Below are positions 40,406 through 50,733 of a stretch of 64,000 nucleotides of DNA, piece by piece; positions within the stretch are counted from its first letter, which is position 1, and each line of letters starts with the position of its first letter. The notes beneath the pieces were generated by a model, which was not told the origin of the DNA, did no database searches, and was given only the letters and a program-made list of their open reading frames with translations. This DNA comes from Roseibium aggregatum. Lineage in GTDB: Bacteria; Pseudomonadota; Alphaproteobacteria; Rhizobiales; Stappiaceae. The DNA is taken from the NCBI RefSeq assembly GCF_017309185.1, contig NZ_JAEKJZ010000005.1:186001-250000 (forward strand), read 5' to 3'. Position numbers and translations under genes: made by a program.

Positions 40406-40804
40406 ATGTCGAACGCCGATTTGCGGGGCAACCGTCCGCTGTCGCCCCATCTTCAGATCTACAAGCCCATATTGACGATGGTCATGTCCATCCTGCACCG
40501 CATCACGGGAGCGGCGCTCTACTTCGGCACCGTGCTTCTGGCCTGGTGGCTGATCGCGGCTGCGGCAGGACCCGAGTATTTTGATTTCGTCAACGGTATC
40601 TACGGTTCGTTCCTGGGGCGCCTGATCCTGTTCGGCTTCACCTGGGCGCTCGTGCATCACATGCTCGGCGGCCTGCGCCACTTCATCTGGGACATGGGCG
40701 CAGGTTTCGGCAGGGAAGCCCGCGAATGGCTCGCCAAGGCGACGATTGTCGGCTCCGTCATCCTGACCCTGATCCTCTGGGTCATCGGTTATCTGGTCGC
40801 TTAA
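40406..40804 (+). CDS. sdhC: Succinate dehydrogenase cytochrome b556 subunit
   Basis: SdhC is a membrane anchor of complex II, holding haem b and the ubiquinone site with SdhD. The 132-aa protein has the family start [12 protein letters not shown], the [11 protein letters not shown] block, and His ligands in [14 protein letters not shown], with three transmembrane helices. AGGAGAGG precedes ATG 40406. First gene of the sdh operon. Confidence 0.96.
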   Translation: MSNADLRGNRPLSPHLQIYKPILTMVMSILHRITGAALYFGTVLLAWWLIAAAAGPEYFDFVNGIYGSFLGRLILFGFTWALVHHMLGGLRHFIWDMGAGFGREAREWLAKATIVGSVILTLILWVIGYLVA

Positions 40805-40814
40805 GGAGAGTGTC

Positions 40815-41198
40815 ATGAGCGATATGCGCACCCCGCTCAACAAGGTCAGGGGCCTCGGCTCCGCCAAGGACGGCACCGATCATTTCTGGAAACAGCGTGT
40901 GACGGCCGTCGCCAACGTTTTTCTGATCAGCTTCTTTGTCATTCTGGTCATTGCCTTGCAGGGCTCCACCCATGAGGAAATGATCGAGACGCTCCGGAAC
41001 CCGCTGATCGCGATCATCCTGCTTCTGGTCATTCTGTCCGGTGTCTTTCACATGAAACTCGGCATGCAGGTGATCATCGAGGATTACGTGCATGGCGAAG
41101 GTCTCAAGTTCCTCACCCTGATGGCGAACACCTTCTTCTGTGCCTTCATCGGATTCGGCTGCATCTTCGCAGTGCTCAAGTTTGGCTTTGGAGGTTAA
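40815..41198 (+). CDS. sdhD: Succinate dehydrogenase hydrophobic membrane anchor subunit
   Basis: The 127-aa second membrane anchor has three helices and the conserved [16 protein letters not shown] start of TM1 and [15 protein letters not shown], whose His/Asp/Tyr region lines the haem/quinone site. Spacing is 10 nt from sdhC and 5 nt to sdhA. Confidence 0.94.
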   Translation: MSDMRTPLNKVRGLGSAKDGTDHFWKQRVTAVANVFLISFFVILVIALQGSTHEEMIETLRNPLIAIILLLVILSGVFHMKLGMQVIIEDYVHGEGLKFLTLMANTFFCAFIGFGCIFAVLKFGFGG

Positions 41199-41203
41199 CC
41201 CGG

Positions 41204-43030
41204 ATGGCCAAGACGTATGAATTTGTCGAACACACCTACGATGTGGTGGTCGTAGGGGCCGGCGGCGCCGGCTTGCGCGCAACGCTCGGCATGGCCGAAC
41301 AGGGACTGCGCACGGCCTGTATCACCAAGGTTTTCCCGACCCGCTCCCACACGGTCGCCGCCCAGGGCGGTATCGCCGCGTCGCTGAAAAACATGACGCC
41401 GGACTGCTGGGAATGGCACATGTACGACACGGTCAAGGGCTCCGACTGGCTCGGCGACACCGACGCCATGGAGTATCTTGCGCGTGAAGCGCCCAAGGCG
41501 GTTTACGAACTGGAGCACTACGGCGTGCCGTTCTCGCGCACCGAGGAAGGCAAGATCTACCAGCGCCCCTTCGGCGGCCACATGCAGAATTACGGCGAAG
41601 GCCCCCCCGTGCAGCGCACTTGCGCGGCTGCCGACCGGACCGGCCACGCCATCCTGCACACGCTTTACGGCCAGTCGCTGCGCAACAACGCGGAATTCTA
41701 CATCGAGTATTTCGCGCTCGATCTGATCATGTCCGAGGACGGCGTGTGTCAGGGCGTGATCGCGTGGAACCTCGATGACGGCACCATGCACCGGTTCTCC
41801 GCCAAGATGGTGGTGCTTGCCACCGGCGGTTACGGGCGAGCCTACTTCTCCGCGACCTCGGCGCATACCTGCACCGGCGACGGCGGCGGCATGGTCGCAC
41901 GCGCGGGCCTGCCGCTCCAGGACATGGAGTTCGTGCAGTTTCACCCGACCGGCATCTACGGCTCCGGCTGTCTGATCACCGAGGGCGCGCGCGGCGAGGG
42001 CGGCTACCTGGTCAACTCCGAAGGCGAGCGCTTCATGGAGCGTTACGCGCCGTCGGCGAAGGACCTTGCGTCGCGCGACGTTGTCTCCCGCTGCATGACC
42101 ATGGAGATCCGCGAAGGCAGGGGCGTCGGCAAGAACAAGGACCATATCTTCCTCCATCTTGATCACCTCGATCCCGCGCTTTTGGCGGAGCGTCTGCCGG
42201 GCATTTCGGAAAGCGCGCGCATCTTCGCCGGTGTGGACGTTACCAAGGATCCGATCCCGGTCCTGCCGACGGTTCACTACAACATGGGCGGTATCCCGAC
42301 CAACTATTGGGGCGAGGTCCTCGACGCCAGCGGAGAACATCCAAACCGCATTCAGCCGGGCCTGATGGCGGTTGGCGAGGCGGGCTGCGCGTCCGTGCAC
42401 GGCGCCAACCGTCTCGGCTCCAACTCGCTGATCGACCTGGTTGTCTTTGGCCGGGCCGCGGCGATCAAGGCCGGTGAAGTGGTCGATCCGAAAGAAGCCG
42501 TGCCGACACCGAGCGAAGCTTCCTGTGAAAAGATCATGGACCGTTTCGACAAGCTCCGCCATGCGGACGGTGCGACGCCGACGGCCGATCTGCGTGACAA
42601 GATGCAGCGCGCCATGCAGGACGACGCGGCCGTGTTCCGGACCCAGGAGAGCCTGGAGCAGGGTTGCAAGCGTCTGAGCGCCATCTGGGGCGAGTTGAAG
42701 GACCTGAAGGTGACCGACCGTTCGCTGATCTGGAACTCCGATCTGGTGGAAACGCTGGAGCTGGAAAACCTGATGGCCAACGCGATAACCACGGTCTATG
42801 GCGCGGAAGCCCGTCAGGAAAGCCGCGGGGCTCATGCGCGTGAAGACTACAAGGAAGGCAAATTTGCCGGCCGGAACGACGAGGAGTGGCGCAAGCACAC
42901 GCTCTCCTGGGTCGACGAGGCAGGCAATGTCAAACTCGACTACCGTCCGGTGGTGCTCGATCCGCTGACCCCGTTCCAGAACGGTGGCATCGACCCCAAA
43001 AAGATCGCGCCCAAGGCGCGCGTCTACTAA
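41204..43030 (+). CDS. sdhA: Succinate dehydrogenase flavoprotein subunit
   Basis: SdhA oxidises succinate to fumarate at a covalently bound FAD. The 608-aa protein has the dinucleotide motif [15 protein letters not shown] (about 13-27), the flavin-linking His in [16 protein letters not shown] (near 47), active-site blocks HPTGIYGSG and EGARGEGG, and the C-terminal [15 protein letters not shown]. Standard length. It is followed 11 nt later by an FkbM methyltransferase rather than sdhB. Confidence 0.97.
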   Translation: MAKTYEFVEHTYDVVVVGAGGAGLRATLGMAEQGLRTACITKVFPTRSHTVAAQGGIAASLKNMTPDCWEWHMYDTVKGSDWLGDTDAMEYLAREAPKAVYELEHYGVPFSRTEEGKIYQRPFGGHMQNYGEGPPVQRTCAAADRTGHAILHTLYGQSLRNNAEFYIEYFALDLIMSEDGVCQGVIAWNLDDGTMHRFSAKMVVLATGGYGRAYFSATSAHTCTGDGGGMVARAGLPLQDMEFVQFHPTGIYGSGCLITEGARGEGGYLVNSEGERFMERYAPSAKDLASRDVVSRCMTMEIREGRGVGKNKDHIFLHLDHLDPALLAERLPGISESARIFAGVDVTKDPIPVLPTVHYNMGGIPTNYWGEVLDASGEHPNRIQPGLMAVGEAGCASVHGANRLGSNSLIDLVVFGRAAAIKAGEVVDPKEAVPTPSEASCEKIMDRFDKLRHADGATPTADLRDKMQRAMQDDAAVFRTQESLEQGCKRLSAIWGELKDLKVTDRSLIWNSDLVETLELENLMANAITTVYGAEARQESRGAHAREDYKEGKFAGRNDEEWRKHTLSWVDEAGNVKLDYRPVVLDPLTPFQNGGIDPKKIAPKARVY

Positions 43031-43041
43031 GGGGACGTCCG

Positions 43042-43887
43042 GTGAGCCAGGCGGCAACCCTCTTGGACACGAGAAGTCCGTTCGGTACCTATCCGGCCGA
43101 ACGGATGGTCCGGGCTGCCTGGCGCTTCGCCGACCGGCACGATCTTTCGAAGGGGCTGCGCAAGCGGGTCCGCGCAATGGTCTCGAAGGTATTCAGGGGA
43201 CCGTACGATCTCGAGGCCGACGGCCTGAAATTCCGGATCTATCCGGGCGAGAACTATGACGACCGGAAGATCCTTGCCAAGGGCCGCCTGCCGGAACGCG
43301 CGGAACACCAGCTGATCGAACCTTTTCTCGAGGCAGGCACGGTCTTTGTCGATGTCGGAGCGAACATCGGCTCCTACTCGATTTTCGCCGCTGGTCGCGG
43401 CGCGGTGGTCCTGGCGGTCGAGGCCAACCCTCACACGGCGGACAAGCTGGCATTCAATGTCGGCGCGAACGATCTGACTTCGGTCACCATCGTCAATTCG
43501 GCCGTCGGTCCGCGGGACGACGTGCTGCAGTTCTGGCAAGAGCCCAGCAATTGCGGTTTCGCGACCTTCGTGGAGGATCTGACGACCGGCGAATGGGCGG
43601 GCGACTGGAAACCGGTCTCCATGAAGGTCCGGCCGTTGACCGCCATCTTGCACGACGCCGGTCTCAGCCGGATCGATATTTTGAAAGTGGACGTGGAGGG
43701 GTTTGAGGACCGGGTGGTTCTTCCCTTCCTGAGGCACGCGGAACAGGCTTTGTGGCCCCGCGTGATCCTTCTTGAAACCAATTGCCGGCCCTATTGGACC
43801 GAGGATTGCCTGAGAGAACTGGCGAACCGCGGCTATGAGGTGACCGGCCAGACGAATGACAACATGGTTTTCGAACTCGCCCTTTGA
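43042..43887 (+). CDS. FkbM-family methyltransferase inside the sdh operon
   Basis: The 281-aa protein has the FkbM methyltransferase core: VFVDVGANIGSYSIFAAG (about 97-114), the VLAVEANPHTADKL strand/acidic residue, and ILKVDVEGFEDRVVLPFL. GTG 43042 has AAGGGGAC 6-13 nt upstream and starts 11 nt after the sdhA stop; sdhB starts 57 nt after its stop. It is thus almost certainly co-transcribed with sdh. The target is unknown; the family usually methylates sugars or lipids, so a role in complex II would be novel. GC content looks like the neighbours. Confidence 0.87.
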   Translation: MSQAATLLDTRSPFGTYPAERMVRAAWRFADRHDLSKGLRKRVRAMVSKVFRGPYDLEADGLKFRIYPGENYDDRKILAKGRLPERAEHQLIEPFLEAGTVFVDVGANIGSYSIFAAGRGAVVLAVEANPHTADKLAFNVGANDLTSVTIVNSAVGPRDDVLQFWQEPSNCGFATFVEDLTTGEWAGDWKPVSMKVRPLTAILHDAGLSRIDILKVDVEGFEDRVVLPFLRHAEQALWPRVILLETNCRPYWTEDCLRELANRGYEVTGQTNDNMVFELAL

Positions 43888-43944
43888 GTTCGATGACACT
43901 TAGGCCCAGGACGCGAACAGGGCCCAACGCGGAGCAGTAACGAA

Positions 43945-44727
43945 ATGGTTCAGCTGACGCTTCCCCGGAACTCTCAGGTGACGGAAGGCAAGGTGTGGGA
44001 CAAGCCGGAAGGCGCAACCAACCTGCGCGAATACCGCATCTACCGCTGGAACCCGGACGACGGGAACAATCCGCGGGTCGATACCTATTTCGTCGACATG
44101 GACGACTGCGGGCCGATGGTCCTCGACGGTCTCATCTACATCAAGAACAAGGTCGACCCGACCCTGACCTTCCGCCGCTCCTGCCGGGAAGGCATCTGCG
44201 GCTCCTGCGCCATGAACATCGACGGCACCAACACGCTTGCCTGCACCAAGGGTGTCGACGAGGTTGCCGGTGAGGTGGTCAAGATCTACCCGCTGCCGCA
44301 TATGCCGGTGGTCAAGGATCTGGTGCCGGATCTCACCCGCTTCTACGCCCAGCACCGGTCCATCGAGCCTTGGCTGCAGACCGTGTCCCCGGCTCCGGAG
44401 AAGGAATGGCGCCAGTCCCACGAGGACCGCGAGAAGCTTGACGGCCTCTACGAATGTATCCTGTGCGCCTGCTGTTCCACCTCCTGCCCGTCCTATTGGT
44501 GGAACGGCGACCGGTATCTCGGCCCGGCCATTCTGCTGCAGGCCTACCGCTGGCTGATCGACAGCCGGGACGAGGCGACCGGCGAGCGTCTGGACAACCT
44601 GGAAGACCCCTTCCGCCTCTATCGCTGCCACACCATCATGAACTGCTCGCAAGCCTGCCCGAAAGGCCTGAATCCGGCCAAGGCGATTGCCGAGATCAAG
44701 AAGATGCTGGTGGAACGCCGGGTCTGA
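43945..44727 (+). CDS. sdhB: Succinate dehydrogenase iron-sulfur subunit
   Basis: SdhB relays electrons from FAD to ubiquinone. The 260-aa protein has the [2Fe-2S] ligands in [13 protein letters not shown] (about 74-86) and the [4Fe-4S]/[3Fe-4S] cysteines in [16 protein letters not shown] (about 170-186) and [11 protein letters not shown] (about 234-244). All ligands are present. It ends the sdh operon at a strong terminator. Confidence 0.97.
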   Translation: MVQLTLPRNSQVTEGKVWDKPEGATNLREYRIYRWNPDDGNNPRVDTYFVDMDDCGPMVLDGLIYIKNKVDPTLTFRRSCREGICGSCAMNIDGTNTLACTKGVDEVAGEVVKIYPLPHMPVVKDLVPDLTRFYAQHRSIEPWLQTVSPAPEKEWRQSHEDREKLDGLYECILCACCSTSCPSYWWNGDRYLGPAILLQAYRWLIDSRDEATGERLDNLEDPFRLYRCHTIMNCSQACPKGLNPAKAIAEIKKMLVERRV

Positions 44728-44757
44728 CCCAAACCCGCCGGCAAGGACAGGATTTGG

Positions 44758-44784
44758 AAAAGCCGCCCATCCGGGCGGCTTTTG
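44758..44784 (+). terminator. Terminator of the sdh operon
   Basis: A perfect 11-bp stem (44758-44768/44773-44783) with an ATCC tetraloop carries four A at the 5' foot and four T at the 3' foot, so it can work on both strands. Confidence 0.9.
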
Positions 44785-45193
44785 ATTTCCAGCAAACCCT
44801 CAGACGGTCAGTCCGGACAAGTGCAGCGGAGCTGCGCGCAGATCCGGAACCCGGAAATCTTCTGCGCCAAAGGCGCTCAACACTCAAATTATATCAGATA
44901 GATATGAGAGAAGGTGCTCGCTGCCGCTCGCACGTGTCAGCCGGATTCCGGCTCATGCGACACCGCTTCGCGGCGCGCTGGCCGGAATGACGCCGTAAGG
45001 TCAGTCTGGAAGCTGACCTCACGGCAAAGTCGCTTTTTCTTTTCAGGCGCCTCACATCCCCTGCACAATTTCTGCTGAATTTCCCCGTGCTTCTTCAGGA
45101 ATTCCGCCCAAAGGTCTCCCGAAGCCTGCACGACCCTTGTGCCGTTGATCCGGTGCCGCAGCGAAGCGCACCTTTTGCCGAAGGGTTTTGTGC
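44785..45193. other. Gene-free gap between sdhB and creD with structured repeats
   Basis: No coding sequence is supported here. The segment 44785-44935 is unremarkable apart from an AT-rich patch (about 44880-44910). Structured elements at 44939-45025 are listed separately. The last 165 nt before creD contain no clear promoter. Confidence 0.5.
44939..45025. repeat. REP-like element and adjoining long hairpin
   Basis: 44939-44991 has the form of a Rhizobiales REP unit: AGCCGG/CCGGCT at its start (44939-44944/44948-44953), an internal CCGC-TTC-GCGG hairpin and a CCGGAATGACG-like end. Directly after it, 44992-45025 folds as GCCGT + AGGTCAG paired with CTGACCT + ACGGC, 12 bp with one mismatch and an 8-nt loop. 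There is no following T-run. Assignment to a repeat class is from memory. Confidence 0.5.
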
Positions 45194-46645
45194 ATGACAA
45201 ACAATTCAGATGAAGCATTTTCCGATACGACCGTTCCGGGGAGGGTGGGGGCGCCGCCGCGTCTCCTGACGTTCAGGAATTCACCGGCGGTCAAATTCAT
45301 CCTGATCGGCCTCCTGACCATTCTGCTTCTGGCGCCGGCCACCTTCGTCTGGGTGCTCGTGGAAGAACGGGCCGACCGGGCAAGGGACGTCGCACGCGAC
45401 ATTGCAAGATCTTGGGGCGGAACCCAGAAAATCAATGGACCGTATCTTGTCGTTCCATATGACGAGACCGCTCTTTACCAGACCAAGGACGGACAGACCG
45501 AGCGCCGGAAACTGAAGCGAACCGCGGTCTTTTTTCCGAAGAAACTCGATGTCTCGGGCGATATCGATGTCGAGGAGCGGCAAAAATCGATCTACTCGCT
45601 GCCTGTCTATCACAGCCGGCTTAGGCTGAGCGGCCGTTTCGCGGCGCCGGAGCTGGACATGCTGAAAGCGGAAAGCGAGGCCGGCACGGTCAGTGTCAAC
45701 ATGGAAGAAGCTTATGTCGTTGTCGGCATAGGCGACATCTCGGCGCTCAAAAGCGAGGTTCTCATGACCCTGGATGGCGCGCAAAGCGTTCCGTTCGAGC
45801 CGGGCCTGGGCGCAATGAAGCCGGCCAGGGGCTACACGTCGCGGGGCGCGGGAAACATGTCCGGGGGCATAAACGCTTCCGTCCCGTCCCAGAAGTGGCG
45901 CCAGGGTTTCACCTTCGACATCGATCTTCAATTGAACGGCTCTTCGGGGCTTTTTGTTGCGCCTTCCGGGCAAACGACCAAGGTATCACTCGCCTCGAAT
46001 TGGCCTCATCCGGGATTTACCGGCGCGTTTCTTCCCGAAGAAAGGACAATTTCCGAAGAGGGCTTTGAAGCCACCTGGACCATTCCCTATCTCGCCCGCG
46101 GCATTCCCAAGCTGCTGCAGACAAGTGAGATACCGCTTGAGAACAAACTCCTTGGCGTCAAATTCGTCGAACCTGTGAATTTCTACCAGACGATTTCCCG
46201 GTCGCTGAAATACGCGGTTGGTTTCATCAGCCTGACGTTCCTGGCGGTGTTCGTGCTGGAAATGCGCTCCGGCTGGAGCTTCCACTGGATCCAGTATGGC
46301 CTTGTTGGCTTTGCCCTGATTATCTTCTACGTCATGCTGCTCGCCTTTGCCGAACACGTCGGCTACGGACCTGCCTATCTGATCGCGGCGGGCGCGGCGA
46401 CGCTGCTCAACGCGGTCTATGTCGGCACATCGCTTCGAAACCGTTTTGCCGGTGTCGTCATGCTGCTCGTTCTGGGCGCGATCTTCGGCGTGCTGTTCGC
46501 CCTGATGCGGGAGCAGGACTATGCTCTGTTGATCGGCTCAGTGATCGCGTTTGTCGCGCTCGCGGTGACCATGTTTGTCACACAGCGGATCGACTGGTCT
46601 GGTTCGGGTGAAGCGGTGCCACGGGATGATAGCAATCCCGCCTGA
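45194..46645 (+). CDS. creD: CreD-family inner membrane protein
   Basis: The 483-aa protein has an N-terminal TM (about 35-58), a large periplasmic region (about 60-335) with IARSWGGTQKINGPYLVVPY, typical of CreD, and a C-terminal cluster of about five helices (about 345-470). In E. coli, CreD (CetA) is induced by the CreBC two-component system and affects envelope stress and colicin tolerance; no creBC genes are in this window. AAGGG lies 8 nt upstream of ATG 45194. Confidence 0.9.
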   Translation: MTNNSDEAFSDTTVPGRVGAPPRLLTFRNSPAVKFILIGLLTILLLAPATFVWVLVEERADRARDVARDIARSWGGTQKINGPYLVVPYDETALYQTKDGQTERRKLKRTAVFFPKKLDVSGDIDVEERQKSIYSLPVYHSRLRLSGRFAAPELDMLKAESEAGTVSVNMEEAYVVVGIGDISALKSEVLMTLDGAQSVPFEPGLGAMKPARGYTSRGAGNMSGGINASVPSQKWRQGFTFDIDLQLNGSSGLFVAPSGQTTKVSLASNWPHPGFTGAFLPEERTISEEGFEATWTIPYLARGIPKLLQTSEIPLENKLLGVKFVEPVNFYQTISRSLKYAVGFISLTFLAVFVLEMRSGWSFHWIQYGLVGFALIIFYVMLLAFAEHVGYGPAYLIAAGAATLLNAVYVGTSLRNRFAGVVMLLVLGAIFGVLFALMREQDYALLIGSVIAFVALAVTMFVTQRIDWSGSGEAVPRDDSNPA

Positions 46646-46736
46646 CCCTTCAGGCAGTGAGAAAGGTGAGGCGGAGCTTGTGGTTCGCCTCATTTTGTTC
46701 TAGCTTTGTTCTAAGCTCGAAGCAGCGGAGGTGAGT

Positions 46737-47114
46737 ATGCACAAGAGCCGTCTCGGATTTCTGGTGATTGATTGCGAAGGTGGGGACATAGACGCCCATG
46801 CAGCGTTCTGGGCTGAAGCTCTTGGGCGAACCGTGGAGGAAAAGCCCAGGGACCCTCGCTATCGGCGCCTGGAAAGCGAAAAACCAGGCATCGGCATTCT
46901 CGTTCAGTCCGTCGACCATGCGCCTCGCGTTCATCTGGACATCGAAACGGATGATGTCGGGCGGGAAGTTGCTCGTCTTGAAAAACTCGGCGCGGGCATT
47001 GTGAGGGAGATGGAGAACTGGACGGTGATGGAAGCCGCGAGCGGCCACAGGTTCTGCGTGGTCAAGAAACAATTGCCCGGTTTCGATGAAACGGCGACGA
47101 GGTGGCCGGACTGA
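46737..47114 (+). CDS. VOC (glyoxalase/dioxygenase-like) family protein
   Basis: The 125-aa protein has the paired beta-alpha-beta-beta-beta modules of the vicinal oxygen chelate fold: DIDAHAAFWAEALGR in the first and VHLDIETDDVGREVARLEKLG in the second, ending in a short C-terminal tail. It is probably a small enzyme or binding protein of unknown substrate. GGAGG lies 5 nt upstream of ATG 46737; GTG 46731 is a weaker alternative. Confidence 0.82.
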   Translation: MHKSRLGFLVIDCEGGDIDAHAAFWAEALGRTVEEKPRDPRYRRLESEKPGIGILVQSVDHAPRVHLDIETDDVGREVARLEKLGAGIVREMENWTVMEAASGHRFCVVKKQLPGFDETATRWPD

Positions 47115-47246
47115 GCGGTCGTTGCTAACCGGCCGTTTGGCGCTGTCTGACTCGACTTCACGTCCTTGTGCGGATGCGCGAGCGGAGTTGAATTTGCGTC
47201 TTTGCCGTGTCGCGCTAGGTGTTGAGGCAACACGAGGAGATCTGAC

Positions 47247-47891
47247 ATGAAACGCCTGTTGCCACTTACCCTCTTTGCCTCGGTCGCCGCTGCCGTTCCG
47301 CTTCTTCCCGCGAAGGCGGAGACCGCCATTCTGGCCGGGGGATGTTTCTGGTGCGTGGAGTCGGATCTGGAACACCTGCCGGGCGTGCGTGAGGTCGTTT
47401 CCGGTTATGCCGGTGGCAAGACGCAAAACCCGACTTACAAGACGTACGAACGCGGCGGTCACCGCGAAGTGGTCAAGGTCGACTTCGACGAAACCAAACT
47501 GAGCTACGGCGATCTGGTCGCCATCTTCCTGCGCACCGTTGACGTGACCGATTCCGGCGGCCAGTTCTGCGACCGCGGATTTGCCTATTCCACCGCGCTC
47601 TACCCACTGAACGAAACACAGGCGGCCCAGGCAAAGAAAAAGCTCGACGAAGCGAACAAGGTTCTTGGCGGCAAGGTGGTGACGCCGGTCGAGCCGGCGG
47701 CGGTGTTCTGGCCGGCGGAGGATTATCACCAGGATTACTACAAGAGCGAAGTCCGCACCCTGACCCGGTTTGGCTACGTCTCGCGCGCGCAGGCCTACAA
47801 GGGCTATCGCAAGGGCTGCGGACGGGACGCGCGGGTCAAGGCTGTCTGGGGCAAGGAAGCCTACAAGGGTCTGCCGAAGGCGGGAAGCTGA
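47247..47891 (+). CDS. msrA: Periplasmic peptide-methionine (S)-S-oxide reductase
   Basis: MsrA reduces methionine-S-sulfoxide in proteins. The 214-aa protein has a Sec signal peptide (residues 1-24, LLPAKA|ET) and then the catalytic GCFWC motif (residues 32-36), so it should act outside the cytoplasm. The WPAEDYHQDYY block and a C-terminal Cys (GYRKGCGRD) for the resolving disulfide are present. No MsrB or electron-donor gene is adjacent. A hairpin follows. Confidence 0.92.
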   Translation: MKRLLPLTLFASVAAAVPLLPAKAETAILAGGCFWCVESDLEHLPGVREVVSGYAGGKTQNPTYKTYERGGHREVVKVDFDETKLSYGDLVAIFLRTVDVTDSGGQFCDRGFAYSTALYPLNETQAAQAKKKLDEANKVLGGKVVTPVEPAAVFWPAEDYHQDYYKSEVRTLTRFGYVSRAQAYKGYRKGCGRDARVKAVWGKEAYKGLPKAGS

Positions 47892-47904
47892 CAGGCGAAA
47901 GGAT

Positions 47905-47926
47905 GACCGGCCGGGATCGGCCGGTC
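47905..47926. terminator. Hairpin between convergent msrA and the outer membrane protein gene
   Basis: A perfect 8-bp GC stem (47905-47912/47919-47926) with a 6-nt loop lies in the 75-nt gap between convergent genes. It lacks a T-run, so termination is uncertain. Confidence 0.4.
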
Positions 47927-47966
47927 GTCGGGAACCCGGTCCGCTCAGGCGCGTTCGGCAAACGGC

Positions 47967-48665
47967 CTAGAAGCGATAGCCGATGCCCAGGTCGATGATG
48001 TCGGCGCTGGCGCCTGCGAAGAACGGCTGTCCGTCGTCGAACTGGTATTGTTTGTCGTAGAGATGAAAGTGCTTGTAGTCGGCACGCACGAAGACATGAT
48101 CTGTGATCCGGCCTTCCAGTCCGCCGCCCGCGACCCAGCCGTAAAGAGTGTTGGTGTCCGTCACGATCCTCGAAGGTGCCGGGGCAAGGTAACGGTCCTC
48201 CGCCAGCAGGTCGACAACCTCCCGCTGAATTTGCTGCAGGGTGTATTTCCCGGTTCCGATACCGGCGGAGACATAAGGCATGAAGCGCCCCGCGTCGTAA
48301 CCGAGACGCGCGGTCAAGGCGCCCAGCCGTTCGGCCCGTTGCCTGACGTTGTGGGTGTAGGTGCGCTCCTCGAAATTCGAGGCAAGTCCCTCCGCGTGCG
48401 CGCCGACGACGAATTTTCCGATCTGCTGGTCATAGCCCAGCGAAATGCCGCCGACCGTCGACTTCAAGGTGGTGTTCCAGCCGACAGTGTCGTTGCCGTT
48501 GACGATACCGCCTCCGACGAACAGAACGCCGCTGAACCCGGTCCAGTCCTGCCGCGTCAGCCGCAATTCCTCAATCGGTTCGAGAGCCGGTTCGCCGAGG
48601 TCCGCGGCCAAAGCCGGAAAGAGTGTTCCTGAAAAAAACGCAAAAAATGTCAGCCAGATCCGCAT
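47967..48665 (-). CDS. Outer membrane beta-barrel protein (Omp25/Omp31-like)
   Basis: The 232-aa protein has a Sec signal peptide (residues 1-20, FPALA|AD) and alternating-residue beta strands such as VGGISLGYDQQIGKFVVGAHAEG and YVSAGIGTGKYTL, ending in LGIGYRF with the C-terminal Phe typical of BAM substrates. It resembles rhizobial surface-antigen porin-like proteins. I start at 48665; an upstream in-frame ATG at 48680 would add 5 residues. Function beyond an eight-strand-type barrel is not evident. Confidence 0.82.
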   Translation of the reverse strand: MRIWLTFFAFFSGTLFPALAADLGEPALEPIEELRLTRQDWTGFSGVLFVGGGIVNGNDTVGWNTTLKSTVGGISLGYDQQIGKFVVGAHAEGLASNFEERTYTHNVRQRAERLGALTARLGYDAGRFMPYVSAGIGTGKYTLQQIQREVVDLLAEDRYLAPAPSRIVTDTNTLYGWVAGGGLEGRITDHVFVRADYKHFHLYDKQYQFDDGQPFFAGASADIIDLGIGYRF

Positions 48666-48740
48666 AAGCCCACCACCCATTAGCCCGATAGGCGCTATGC
48701 TGCGGCTGAAACCTCAATATTTTGTTAAGGTTAACGGATC

Positions 48741-50630
48741 TCAAACGCCCGCTTCGAAAGCCTCGACAAGATCGAGGAAAGCATCGCCATAGCGTTCAAG
48801 CTTGGTCTCGCCCACGCCGGACACCGTCAGCAGCGCATCCCTGGTGACCGGACGCGCGGCGGCGATGCCGGCCAGGGTGGCGTCCGGGAACACCACATAG
48901 GAGGGGACGTTCTGGTCCCGAGCGATCTGGCTCCGGAGCCGGCGCAGCCGTTCGAACAGAAGCTTGTCGTCGTGGCCGAGTTCGTCGGCGATCGAGGCGG
49001 TGCGCGAGGTCCGGGTCTTTTTCAGACCGGCGGCATTCCTGTCCTTGCGCAGGGCGATCTTTTCCTCGCCGCGCAGAACGGCGCGCGATGTCTCCGTCAG
49101 CACCAGCGCGCCGAATTGGGCGTGGTCCACGTCGACGAACCCGGCAGCCACCAACTGCCGGGCGATCGATTGCCAGGTTTTCTGGGCGATGTCCTGGCCG
49201 ATACCGAACACCGACAGGTTTTCATGGCCGAATCGGGCGGTCTTCTCGTTGGTCTTGCCCATGAGAACGTCGATGACATGGCCCGTCCCGAAACGCTGGC
49301 CGGTGCGGTAGATGGCCGACATCAGCTTCTGGGCGGCCTCCGTGCCATCCCAGGTTTCCACCGGTGACAGACAGGAATCGCAATTGCCGCAGGGCTCGGG
49401 ATAGGTCTCTCCGAAATGGGCGAGCAGCGCCTGGCGGCGGCAGCCGGAGGTCTCGCAGATGCCGAGCAGCGCGTTCAGCTTGGCGTTTTCCGCCCGCTTG
49501 ATCTCGTCCGGGGCATCGCCCTCCGCGATCATGCGCCGGCGCTGCACCAGGTCGGCCATGCCATAGGCCATGAAGGCTTCCGCGGGGGCTCCGTCGCGCC
49601 CGGCCCGCCCGGTCTCCTGGTAGTAGGCCTCCACGGAGGAGGGAAGGTCGAGATGGGCGACATAGCGTACGTCCGGCTTGTCGATACCCATGCCGAAGGC
49701 GACGGTTGCGACCAGACAGAGCCCCTCCTCAAGCAGGAAGGCGTCCTGATGCGCGGCGCGCTTTTCCGGGGGAAGGCCCGCGTGATAGGGCAGGGCCTTG
49801 ATGCCTTTTTCGCTCAGCCAGCCGGCGATGTCCTCCACCTTGGCCCGCGACAGGCAATAGACAATGCCGCTTTCGCCATCGTGTTTTTTCAGGAAGTCGA
49901 GAAGCTGCTGGCGCTGGTTGGTCCGTTCGACGATTTCGTAACGGATGTTGGGCCGGTCGAAGCTGGTGGAAAAGACGGTGGCGTCTTCCAGCTTCAGCCG
50001 CGCCAGAATGTCCTTTTGCGTATGCGGATCGGCGGTGGCTGTCAGCGCAACCCTCGGAACGCCCGGATAGCGTTCCGCCAGGCAGGACAGGGACATATAC
50101 TCGGGTCGGAAATCGTGGCCCCACTGGCTGACGCAATGGGCCTCGTCGATGGCGAACAGCGCGATATCGAGCGTGTCCAGGAACCGGCGGAAGCTTTCGT
50201 TGCCGAGCCTTTCAGGGGTCACGTAGAGCAGGTCGATGTCGCCGCGCCGGACCTCGTCCCTCAAAACAGCCTGGTCTTCCTGCGAGAGCGTCGAATTCAG
50301 CGCGGCGGCACGCACGCCGGCAGCCGTGAGCGCGCCCACCTGATCCTTCATCAGGGCAATCAGCGGGGAAACGACAATGCCGAGCCCTTTGCGGCACAGG
50401 GCAGGGATCTGGTAGCAGAGCGACTTTCCAGCGCCTGTCGGAAAAAGGACAACGGCATCGTTGCCGTCGATCAGGGTCTCGATGACCGCCTGCTGCTTGC
50501 CGCGGAAGCTCTTGTAGCCGAAGACCTGCTCGAGCACCGCAAGCGGCTTGGGTTCCGGGCGAACGGATGGAGCGGTGGCTTGCAGCAGGGGAGGGGTTTC
50601 CTCCTCGGCGAACGCGGATGACAGGGACAT
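48741..50630 (-). CDS. recQ: ATP-dependent DNA helicase RecQ
   Basis: RecQ unwinds DNA 3'-5' in recombination and fork repair. The 629-aa protein has helicase motif I TGAGKS (about 65), the DEAH box ([16 protein letters not shown]), motif [12 protein letters not shown], a zinc-binding RQC module with cysteines in [10 protein letters not shown] and CGNCDSC, and a C-terminal HRDC domain (about 550-625). An N-terminal extension of about 30 residues precedes the core. Confidence 0.96.
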   Translation of the reverse strand: MSLSSAFAEEETPPLLQATAPSVRPEPKPLAVLEQVFGYKSFRGKQQAVIETLIDGNDAVVLFPTGAGKSLCYQIPALCRKGLGIVVSPLIALMKDQVGALTAAGVRAAALNSTLSQEDQAVLRDEVRRGDIDLLYVTPERLGNESFRRFLDTLDIALFAIDEAHCVSQWGHDFRPEYMSLSCLAERYPGVPRVALTATADPHTQKDILARLKLEDATVFSTSFDRPNIRYEIVERTNQRQQLLDFLKKHDGESGIVYCLSRAKVEDIAGWLSEKGIKALPYHAGLPPEKRAAHQDAFLLEEGLCLVATVAFGMGIDKPDVRYVAHLDLPSSVEAYYQETGRAGRDGAPAEAFMAYGMADLVQRRRMIAEGDAPDEIKRAENAKLNALLGICETSGCRRQALLAHFGETYPEPCGNCDSCLSPVETWDGTEAAQKLMSAIYRTGQRFGTGHVIDVLMGKTNEKTARFGHENLSVFGIGQDIAQKTWQSIARQLVAAGFVDVDHAQFGALVLTETSRAVLRGEEKIALRKDRNAAGLKKTRTSRTASIADELGHDDKLLFERLRRLRSQIARDQNVPSYVVFPDATLAGIAAARPVTRDALLTVSGVGETKLERYGDAFLDLVEAFEAGV

Positions 50631-50733
50631 GAGACCGGCGAGTTCCTAAGGGTTCCCGCGCACAATGTCTTATTCGCAAGGTCAGGGCAAACCGATTGGC
50701 TTTCCGCCTGTGGATGACCGTTGGCGCGGAGGC

